From: Phormidium tenue FACHB-1052
GTDB lineage: Bacteria; Cyanobacteriota; Cyanobacteriia; Phormidesmidales; Phormidesmidaceae
Length of the DNA: 64,000 bases
Assembly: GCF_014696675.1 (NCBI RefSeq)
Contig: NZ_JACJQN010000006.1
Coordinates: 124,001-188,000, forward strand
Direction of reading: 5' to 3'
Shown here: positions 23,264-30,262 of the stretch, in pieces
Layout: each line of letters opens with the position of its first letter
Numbering within the stretch: the stretch's first letter is position 1
Program-made: the position numbers and the translations under genes
The notes under the pieces: generated by a model
The model's database searches: none
What the model was told of the DNA's origin: nothing
The model's input: only the letters and a program-made list of their open reading frames with translations

Positions 23264-23290
23264 CGTCGTTAGCGCTCACAGGGGGCGGGC

Positions 23291-24160
23291 TTAGGAAGGG
23301 AAAAACAGCACTGGATGCCAGCTGCTACGCAGAATTTCACGGGTGAGGCTGGGGGCTGACCACTTGAGAATGCCGCCAAGGTTGCTAGAGCAGGTGGCGA
23401 TCGCCCCAATATCGTGCATTTCAGCAGCTTTCAGAATTTCTGCTAGGGGGCTACCTTCGACGATGGTGGTATTGACCACTAGGTTGAGGGCCGCCAGCTC
23501 CGACTGAAGCTGGTCAAGTTCCTGTTCGGCTTGCTTCATTGGGTTATCGCCCCGCAATTCCCGGCGCATCGTTTCATCAATCACCCACAGCAGGCGCACC
23601 CGTTCTAGCACCGAGTTGGGGTTGCTCTTCACCTGCTGATGAATTTTTTTGATCAGGTTTTTGCCTCCCTGGGTGCCGTCGTAAGGCACTAGCAGGTAGC
23701 GAAATAGGTGGGCACAGCGCAACTTTAGCTCAGCGGTCGTGTAGGTCGACACGAGCTGGGGCCGCAGAATAATAATGGGAATGGTCGTCTTTTCGGCTAG
23801 ACCAGCAGTAGTGCTGCCAAACAGTTTTTCTTCCAGCAGGGTGCGGGTTGGGCTACCCAAAAAAATCACGTCGCTCTGGTGCTTTTTAGCCAGACGCAAG
23901 ATGCCCTCGCTGGCGCGTCCCATCTGCACTTCAACGGCGACATCAATACCGTCGGGCACATCGCGCAGCAGCGTCTGCAAGCGCTGGCGGTAGTTTTCCA
24001 GCAGCTCCGGGCTATCTCGCGGAATTTCCCGCTCACTGTCTACCGACACATTGTGGAAAAACACCAGAGACCTAAACCCCCCAGCGACGAGGCTCGGCAC
24101 AAACTGAGCAAGACGGTAAATACCGTCGGTAAAGTCGGTACAAATGAGCGCGCGCTGAAA
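23291..24160 (-). CDS. Universal stress protein family protein
   Basis: A 289-residue protein with the UspA fold in tandem. The first half has MFQRALICTDFTDGIYRLAQFVPSL and a nucleotide-binding-like segment IFLGSPTRTLLEEKLFGSTTAGL with TIPIIILRP; the second half has YLLVPYDGTQGGKNLI and ends AIATCSSNLGGILKW...PVLFF. The start at 24160 is chosen over an in-frame start at 24196 because it begins the Usp domain and is preceded by GGGGGA. Function is general stress response or nucleotide binding; the exact role is unknown. Confidence 0.85.
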   Translation of the reverse strand, partial: FQRALICTDFTDGIYRLAQFVPSLVAGGFRSLVFFHNVSVDSEREIPRDSPELLENYRQRLQTLLRDVPDGIDVAVEVQMGRASEGILRLAKKHQSDVIFLGSPTRTLLEEKLFGSTTAGLAEKTTIPIIILRPQLVSTYTTAELKLRCAHLFRYLLVPYDGTQGGKNLIKKIHQQVKSNPNSVLERVRLLWVIDETMRRELRGDNPMKQAEQELDQLQSELAALNLVVNTTIVEGSPLAEILKAAEMHDIGAIATCSSNLGGILKWSAPSLTREILRSSWHPVLFFPS

Positions 24161-24755
24161 CATAAGTCCCCCGATCAGGTGCAACAAAGCAGACAAAATT
24201 TGCGATCGCCCAATCTGGCAATCGTTGCGGCATGTTCCTCCAGGCCGTCAGCGGCCCTTGGGGAAGCCCTTCCCATTACCATAACGTTAGACAGGGCCGT
24301 TTCAACCCCTTAAAGGTCGTAGCTCCCTTCTGCGCAGAGGTTCTGTAGGCTAGCTAAACCGGTTAGATCTCGACGGCGGCGATGTCGGATTCCTTAAAAA
24401 TCCGAAAATGGGCAAAACGGAGAGCTAGAAAAGGTTGGCTTGACCGACGTGCTGTGCGCTCGCTGCAGAAAAGCACTGGGTCGTTAAAATAGCTGGTTCA
24501 CCAATGGACAAAGCATCAGAAGCGCGTTGCGATCGGTTGATCAAAATTTTTGGTAGAGCTATAGCTCTGATGAATGTTCTTAAAAAACAAGCGGATTAAA
24601 TTAGGTAGCCTCTAGGTCAGCGCAAGCTTCGATTGTGCAGCTAATTAATCAGTTTTTAGCATCGAAGGTGACGCCCCAGCATCCCCGGCCTGATTCAAGA
24701 GAATCGTGCAAGAGAGGGAGGTCGCCGTCTTCATGCTGTTTTGGCGACGTTAGCC
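24161..24755. other. Intergenic region between usp-like and nblA genes
   Basis: 595 bases with no open reading frame of protein character. It holds the promoter of the usp gene and the 3' untranslated part of nblA. No strong terminator hairpin with T-tract was identified for nblA. Confidence 0.4.
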
Positions 24756-24950
24756 CTACATCTGAGGATTTGGCCCAATTCCCCATTCGTGCTTGAGAAA
24801 GTGCTTGTACATTGTCTCTCGCATCATCATCTGCTCATACATCTTGACTAGGAACTGCTGGGCCTGCTCCCGACTCATTTTGTCGACCTGAGTTTCAAAG
24901 GACCTCAAACTAAACTGCTGCTCTAAAGAGAGTTGCATCGGTTCGTTCAT
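24756..24950 (-). CDS. nblA: Phycobilisome degradation protein NblA
   Basis: NblA is a small adaptor that tags phycobilisomes for proteolysis by a Clp protease during nitrogen or other starvation. The 64-residue protein is almost entirely helical and matches the family throughout: LSLEQQFSLRSFETQV, MSREQAQQFLVKMYEQMMM and the C-terminal YKHFLKHEWGI. AGGAG lies 8 bases upstream of the ATG, directly after a (TC)8 run in the mRNA. The gene stands alone with ~500 bases upstream, as expected for a strongly regulated promoter. Confidence 0.96.
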   Translation of the reverse strand: MNEPMQLSLEQQFSLRSFETQVDKMSREQAQQFLVKMYEQMMMRETMYKHFLKHEWGIGPNPQM

Positions 24951-24962
24951 GGATTTGCTCCT

Positions 24963-24978
24963 GAGAGAGAGAGAGAGA
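24963..24978. repeat. (GA)8 dinucleotide tract next to nblA ribosome site
   Basis: Eight perfect GA units on the plus strand give (TC)8 in the nblA leader, ending 3 bases before AGGAG. Slippage here would change leader length near the ribosome site. Confidence 0.8.
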
Positions 24979-25136
24979 ACAACAATCCAGTAGTGGGTAA
25001 CGACTAGGCTGAGCCTGAGTTACGGCCTAAGGTACAGGTTAGCTTTCTTGAGGAAAACCAATCCCAGCACTGGCTGCTCTACCGGAATAGGTTGTAACCA
25101 CAGTACTGGCCGAAGCCAATGCGCAATGGTTTACAA

Positions 25137-25142
25137 ATTATA
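25137..25142 (-). promoter_or_regulatory. Candidate -10 element of nblA
   Basis: TATAAT on the minus strand, about 190 bases upstream of the nblA ATG. No good -35 hexamer is present at standard spacing, which would suit an activator-dependent promoter, but this is only a candidate. Confidence 0.3.
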
Positions 25143-25472
25143 ACGATCATTTGACAAAGATCCACTTACTGGTCTTGTAAGCGAATATAGCAAGTCATCC
25201 CCAAACCGTCATCTGCCGGTAGAGAATTTACAACTTTTAGCAATGACTGCTAAGTAAAAATGCTCAGGGCAAACTTCTTGGTGGATTCTTTGTTTAGGCT
25301 AGGGCAGTGCCAGTGCAGGGGTGCTTTACCCGCATGATTGCGTAGTCGCAGCATTTACAATCGCCACGCATAGAGGCTTTTAGAGCTATATTCGCCTCAA
25401 TTGCATCGGCTGAAGGGCTGATCGAACACAGATAAAATACCCACCTATTGGAGGGTAAAGTTATTGCCCTAA

Positions 25473-26228
25473 CTAGCTGTTAACGCTGCCAGATGGTGCC
25501 GACAGATTCACGACTACCACAGTGATGTTGTCGCGCCCCCCCCGCTGCTTAGCAGAATTGACCAGGGCTGTGGCCGCCGCCTCGCAGGCGCGAATCGACT
25601 TGAGGTGAGACGCAATCAGATGATCCGATAATTCTTCGGTGAGACCGTCGCTGCACAGCAGCAGGCGATCGCCACTGTGCACCTCAATGGGCTGAATATC
25701 AATTTCGGTGAGGTCATCGCGTCCTAGACACTGAGACAGCACGTGACGCCACGGATGGCTACGCGATTGAGCCGAGCTGACCTCGCCCGCCCGAATCGCC
25801 TTGGCAATCCAGGTGTGGTCTTCGGTGAGTTGCTCTAGGTGGTGGCCCCGCAGACGGTAGAGACGAGAGTCACCCACGTGGGCACACCAGGGTTGCGGGT
25901 CACTGTCGCGAAAGGTGACCAACACAACGGTAGTGCCCATGTCGGCCCGTTCAGGGTGACGCCTCTGGTCGTCGAGAATGGCATTATTGGCCTGACGCAG
26001 GGCTTGCTCTAGGAGCTGGGCAGTGGCTATGTCTTTGTGCCAGTGCTGCTGCAAAAAGGTCTTAATGGCAGCGGTGGCCAAGCGGCTAGCTTCCTGCCCT
26101 CCAGCGTGCCCACCCATGCCGTCTGCCACGATGAAAAATCGTCCCTCAGGGTCGATGTAGTAGTCATCCTGGTTGCTGGTACGCAGCAGGCCCGGATCTG
26201 ATAACCCTGAAAAAACACAATCCACCAT
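25473..26228 (-). CDS. PP2C-family protein serine/threonine phosphatase
   Basis: A 251-residue bacterial PP2C/Stp1-type phosphatase. The metal-binding motifs are present: [27 protein letters not shown] (Asp ligands and the DGMGGH core), [24 protein letters not shown] and the last [11 protein letters not shown]. It is cytosolic and of normal length. It lies 20 bases downstream of the AarF-like kinase gene on the same strand, so the two are likely co-transcribed. It may oppose the Ser/Thr kinase encoded 2 kb away. Confidence 0.93.
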   Translation of the reverse strand: MVDCVFSGLSDPGLLRTSNQDDYYIDPEGRFFIVADGMGGHAGGQEASRLATAAIKTFLQQHWHKDIATAQLLEQALRQANNAILDDQRRHPERADMGTTVVLVTFRDSDPQPWCAHVGDSRLYRLRGHHLEQLTEDHTWIAKAIRAGEVSSAQSRSHPWRHVLSQCLGRDDLTEIDIQPIEVHSGDRLLLCSDGLTEELSDHLIASHLKSIRACEAAATALVNSAKQRGGRDNITVVVVNLSAPSGSVNS

Positions 26229-26248
26229 AGCAAACTTGAGCTAAACCA

Positions 26249-28132
26249 TTAAGGCAGACGATCGGCCCGGTTAACCTGAAGCACTGCTCGCAAGAACGCG
26301 ATGCCAGTGCCTACCGCCAGTACTCCAGGTACTAGGGCCAGCCAAACAAACTCAGATAGTACCAGTACCGTTGCCGAAAGGGTAAACGCCCCCACCAAAA
26401 TGGCGTAGTTATTGGCCATCGTTACCCCACTGATCCGGCGCAGGGCGCGATCGGTCTCGATCGAGCGCACTCGTACGCGAATGTCGCCGCGCTCTAGTTT
26501 GTCAAGGGTGTCTTCGATGCGCCGGGGTAGACCCAGAGCAGAGGTGCTGACCTGGGCGGCCTGGCGGCTGAGTTCCCCCAGCAAACTGTTAGCTCCATCG
26601 GTCGGATTGCCATTAGACATAAGCTGTGCAGCAAACGGCTTAGCCGCTTCCATAAAGTTAAACTCGGGGTCGAGCCCTTTACCTACCCCTTCCAAGGTAG
26701 AAAACGCCCGCATCACAAAGGTAAAGGTGGCTGGAAAGCGAAAGGGCTGATCGTAGGCGACGGCGTAAAGATCGTCGCTAATGGCATTGATGGACTGCTC
26801 CTCAAAGGGCTTATCCATAAAGTTATCCAGAATATACTGGATAGAACGACGCACCGGGCTCATATCGTCGATTTGTGCCAGTGCCCCCAGCTCCACCAGG
26901 GAGTCCATCACCTGCCCAGCATCGCGCCGAGCGACTCCCATGAATGTACTCATCAGCCGCTGGCGAGTCAACGGCTGCACCTGGCCCATCATGCCAAAAT
27001 CGTAGAAGATCAAGGATCCGTCGAGACTGACGGCAATGTTGCCTGGGTGGGGGTCAGCGTGAAAAAAGCCGTTGTTCAGCAGCTGGTGTAGGTAGGCTTG
27101 AGCCCCCAATCGGGCTAGGCGCTTACGGTCTAACCCAGCGGCTTCAAGGGCATCGTAGTGACTAATTTTAATGCCCGGCATATACTCCAGGGTGACCACG
27201 CGGGAAGAGGTCAACCGCCAGAAGACGCGGGGCACGTTGACCCAATCTTCGCCGCGAAAATTGCGACGAAAGGTGTCGGCATTGCGGCCCTCATTCAGGT
27301 AGTCAATTTCTTCCCACAGAATGCGGCAGCACTCTTCATAGATACCCAGCCAGTCGCGGCCTTTGCCCCAGCTAGGGTGGCTCTGAAAGTAGCGAGCGAT
27401 ACCCTTAAGAATAGACAGATCGATGGTAAAGAGCGATCGCAGCCCCGGACGCTGCACTTTCACCACCACCTCGTCGCCACTGTGGGTCTGAGCCCGGTGT
27501 ACCTGCCCCAGACTAGCCGCCGCGAGCGGAATTGGGTCAAAGGTGCGGTAGAGGGTGTGGATGGGCTTGCCCAAGTCAGCCTCAATGATGTCTCGGGCCT
27601 GCTCATAGCTGAAAGCCGGTACCCGATCCTGAAGCTTCGACAATTCCTCCACAAATTCAATGGGGAAAATATCGGCACGGGTTGAAAAAAGCTGCCCTAC
27701 CTTAATAAAGGTGGGGCCTAGGTCGAGAAGAGTTTCACGAATCCAAACAGCCAGCTTCCGCCGCCGGGCTGTCTGAGCCTCTGCAGTCATGGTGCCACCG
27801 TAGCTCCAGGCTTTGCCGTAGAGCCAGCGCGCTCCGAGCAGCCGCAGCACAAAACCCCAAATGTCAACAAAGCGGCGCTGGCGAGAGTAGCGGCCTCGAT
27901 TCCAGCGGTAGGAGTCTTGACGGAAAGGCGGCGTCTTTTCACCGGCAGCGGCAGCTAGGCTCGCCGCGTTGGCTAAGGCCAGTGGAATGGGTTCAGCTCC
28001 GTCTAAGGGTGTCTCAAAACCTGAGGTATTTAAGCTGTCATGCGTGCCTTCAACATAGCTTAAGTCACCCTCGCCATGGTCGAGAGGAGAAGGCCGCTGG
28101 GCCGATGCGGAGGAGTCAGAAACAGCAGACAC
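26249..28132 (-). CDS. AarF/ABC1/UbiB kinase family protein
   Basis: A 627-residue atypical kinase of the UbiB/ADCK family, linked to quinone (here plastoquinone/tocopherol) metabolism or membrane lipid handling. Motifs are FIKVGQLFSTRADIFPIEF (KxGQ-type), EVVVKVQRPGL (ATP Lys), FHADPHPGNIAV (catalytic loop) and IFYDFGMMG (metal-binding DFG). A C-terminal hydrophobic segment (AILVGAFTLSATVLVLSEFVWLALVPGVLAV) gives two membrane helices. The first ~90 residues are a low-complexity extension. It is in an apparent operon with the PP2C gene downstream and the small conserved gene upstream. Confidence 0.92.
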   Translation of the reverse strand: MSAVSDSSASAQRPSPLDHGEGDLSYVEGTHDSLNTSGFETPLDGAEPIPLALANAASLAAAAGEKTPPFRQDSYRWNRGRYSRQRRFVDIWGFVLRLLGARWLYGKAWSYGGTMTAEAQTARRRKLAVWIRETLLDLGPTFIKVGQLFSTRADIFPIEFVEELSKLQDRVPAFSYEQARDIIEADLGKPIHTLYRTFDPIPLAAASLGQVHRAQTHSGDEVVVKVQRPGLRSLFTIDLSILKGIARYFQSHPSWGKGRDWLGIYEECCRILWEEIDYLNEGRNADTFRRNFRGEDWVNVPRVFWRLTSSRVVTLEYMPGIKISHYDALEAAGLDRKRLARLGAQAYLHQLLNNGFFHADPHPGNIAVSLDGSLIFYDFGMMGQVQPLTRQRLMSTFMGVARRDAGQVMDSLVELGALAQIDDMSPVRRSIQYILDNFMDKPFEEQSINAISDDLYAVAYDQPFRFPATFTFVMRAFSTLEGVGKGLDPEFNFMEAAKPFAAQLMSNGNPTDGANSLLGELSRQAAQVSTSALGLPRRIEDTLDKLERGDIRVRVRSIETDRALRRISGVTMANNYAILVGAFTLSATVLVLSEFVWLALVPGVLAVGTGIAFLRAVLQVNRADRLP

Positions 28133-28219
28133 TCAGATTCCTAGAACAGAAGGGATGGCAGCAACTTACAGACCAATACAATTCTTGGCATCAGCCTTGG
28201 CCTGGGGCCTAGACGGTGT

Positions 28220-28549
28220 TTAAACCTGGGAGGTAGCCCGATACTGCTGCAAGGCAACTCGTACTTGGGCAATTTCGGCCCGCAGGGTGTCGATGGTGGC
28301 CTGTAGATCGGTGGCTGAGCCTGCCGCAGCCGATGCTGAGCTTCCCATGTAGGGTTCTCCAGCTTCTGCCTCGGCCTGCTGGGCCCGAGTCATGACCTCT
28401 TCGGTGAACTGGCGAAAGTATTCCCGCTGCTCAGCATCAAACTTACCTACCAGGCTCAAGCCATCGGTCAACAACCGCTCGGCGCGCTCATTAACCGCAT
28501 CAGCTAGGGCGCGGCCAACATAAAACGCATGCAGCACGGGGCTACTCAT
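28220..28549 (-). CDS. Small conserved cyanobacterial protein (DUF6825-like)
   Basis: A 109-residue protein starting MSSPVLHAFYVGRALADAVNERAERLL, with the segment GKFDAEQREYFRQFTEEVMTRAQQAE, an Ala/Ser linker and a C-terminal coiled coil (DLQATIDTLRAEIAQVRVAL). The N-terminal pattern resembles the DUF6825 group of cyanobacteria and chloroplasts, recalled from memory. It is first in a run of three minus-strand genes with the AarF-like kinase and PP2C phosphatase. Confidence 0.7.
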   Translation of the reverse strand: MSSPVLHAFYVGRALADAVNERAERLLTDGLSLVGKFDAEQREYFRQFTEEVMTRAQQAEAEAGEPYMGSSASAAAGSATDLQATIDTLRAEIAQVRVALQQYRATSQV

Positions 28550-28673
28550 GGCAAACCTCAGGGAAAACGGGTGATGTAACAGAATTTCGTTTAACTGTAG
28601 AGAATTATAACGTCCTTATTCCTCTAGCACCGGGCGGATATTGAGTTAAGTTTTGGTTTATTTAGCAAACCGT

Positions 28674-30197
28674 CTAGCTAGACGACGGGGCCGGGGCCGG
28701 TGGTTGAAGGGGTGGAGATAGGGGCGGTGGGGCTGCTCCCTCCGTTGGAGCAGGCTCTACAGGAACTGGTGCGGGCAGCGGCTGCGGTGCCGGGGCGGGC
28801 TCCACGGGTAGCGGTGTGGGGTCGCTAGGGAAGATGGGTTCAAACTCGGGTTCAGGCTGGGGGGCTACTGGCGTTTCCCAGTTTTCCACGGGTTCAGGAA
28901 TAGGCTCAGGGACAATTTCAGGCTGGGGCACTGCTGGGGGTGGGGCAGCCGGTTCTTGAGGGTTGGGGGTGAAGTCCGGTACCGGTGCCGAGCCAGGTGG
29001 TGGGGTGTTGCTATAGTCGGGGCGATCGCGCCGAGCGGGGGCATCGGCCCAGGGCTGCAAAAGGTCATCGCCATTCCAGTCAGGCAGGGGAGGGAACGAC
29101 TGATTGGGATTGAGGCGCTCTTGGCTAGCAGAACTAGCGGGCTGGAGTCGGGCATAGAGGCCAAATCCTAAGCCACTAGCCGTGGCCATTAGTCCAGTCG
29201 TTACCAAAGCCAGCATTGTTAGCGAACGGCGGTGATGCTGGGTCGCGCCCACCGGGGCGCTGGCCTGCGCCGGATAGTCAATGGTGGTTTGGGGTTGGGC
29301 TCCAGGATCAGATTGGCTGAATACGGCCCGAGTTGCGGGGCTAGTGAAGTGCTGGGGCACCGCCCTGGGTGCTGGTGTCGAGGGTAGCTGTTCGGGGCGC
29401 GGCAGGAGGGCTTTCCACGCCGACAAAGTAACGGTGGGTGGTCGTTCTTGCAGGGTTGGTGTGGCCCCGTTCAAAAGCCTGGGGCTGCCTAGGGCTAGGG
29501 CCGTATCGACAACGGTGGGTAGCTCGGGGTGACGACGACGAACCGCCACTGCCAGGGGAGCGTTGGTGGTCTCAGCCCGCTGACCGGTTAGCAAAAAATA
29601 CAGCAGGTGGGTCAGGTCGCGCACCATGGCTGATTCTTCTGAGGCAGCCTGATCTTTGTCGGTGGAATTTGGGATGGCGGGGGTGGATGGCGGCAGATCA
29701 AATCCTGTGAAGGTGATGGTTTGCTCCTGCGGGTCGTACCACACCTGGTCAGGGGTCAATCGCAGCCCAGCCCAGCCTAGCGGGTGGAGAGTCTCGAAGG
29801 CGTCTGCAAGGCGCTGAATAATGGCCATGCTGGGTTGAGGTGCTAGGGGGCTGGCCTCAGTCACCAGGCGATCGAGGGGGATGCCGGAGGGGCTGGCCAG
29901 GGTTTGATAGCAGACGCCCTCTTCTTCAAAGCCCCCTAAGCGCGCTGAAAATGCAGCCTGTTTAAGGCTGTTGACCTGGTCGAGGTACTGATAAAACACC
30001 TGTCGCTGGGGAGCCTCAGGCAAGTTTTCTGGACTGCGACTGCCCAAGATGCGCAGCTGAATCCACTGTCCCTTAGATACATCCATCGCTAGATAGACGG
30101 GGCCAACGGCATCGTCGGTGACCCACGCATCGATCACGTAGGTGCCATTTTGCAGGGCGGTGCCCACGGCTATGGTCATAAAAGCAGAGGGAGTCAT
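28674..30197 (-). CDS. Membrane-anchored protein kinase-like pseudokinase with Pro-rich tail
   Basis: The 507-residue protein has an N-terminal region arranged like cyanobacterial Ser/Thr kinases (LQNGTYVIDAWVTDDAVGPVYLAMD, residues 15-39; a helical lobe with VRDLTHLLYFLLTGQR, 192-207) but lacks catalytic residues. The VAIK Lys position reads WIQLRIL, the HRD loop reads LRLTPDQVWYD and the DFG position reads TGFDLPP. A single membrane helix lies at about 326-347, followed by ~155 residues of Pro/Glu/Ala-rich low complexity, presumably outside the cytosol. A scaffold or sensor role is inferred. An in-frame ATG at 30179 is an alternative start. Confidence 0.75.
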   Translation of the reverse strand: MTPSAFMTIAVGTALQNGTYVIDAWVTDDAVGPVYLAMDVSKGQWIQLRILGSRSPENLPEAPQRQVFYQYLDQVNSLKQAAFSARLGGFEEEGVCYQTLASPSGIPLDRLVTEASPLAPQPSMAIIQRLADAFETLHPLGWAGLRLTPDQVWYDPQEQTITFTGFDLPPSTPAIPNSTDKDQAASEESAMVRDLTHLLYFLLTGQRAETTNAPLAVAVRRRHPELPTVVDTALALGSPRLLNGATPTLQERPPTVTLSAWKALLPRPEQLPSTPAPRAVPQHFTSPATRAVFSQSDPGAQPQTTIDYPAQASAPVGATQHHRRSLTMLALVTTGLMATASGLGFGLYARLQPASSASQERLNPNQSFPPLPDWNGDDLLQPWADAPARRDRPDYSNTPPPGSAPVPDFTPNPQEPAAPPPAVPQPEIVPEPIPEPVENWETPVAPQPEPEFEPIFPSDPTPLPVEPAPAPQPLPAPVPVEPAPTEGAAPPPLSPPLQPPAPAPSSS

Positions 30198-30262
30198 TGA
30201 TCTTTGCCACTCTACCCCTTTCTTTATCCGACGGGGGAGATATGGCAGTAGATTGTGCCCCC

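Larger units (their letters stand above)
24951..25472. other. nblA upstream region
   Basis: 522 bases between nblA and the PP2C gene, both on the minus strand. It holds the (GA)8 tract by the nblA ribosome site and a TATAAT hexamer at 25137-25142 (minus). No complete GTA-N8-TAC NtcA site was found. Confidence 0.45.

Noticed and set aside
25177..25190. NtcA-like site GTA-N8-TAG upstream of nblA
   Set aside because: One half-site is off consensus (TAG instead of TAC), and its distance to the TATAAT candidate does not fit an activator site. A second candidate near 25092-25104 has only seven spacer bases.
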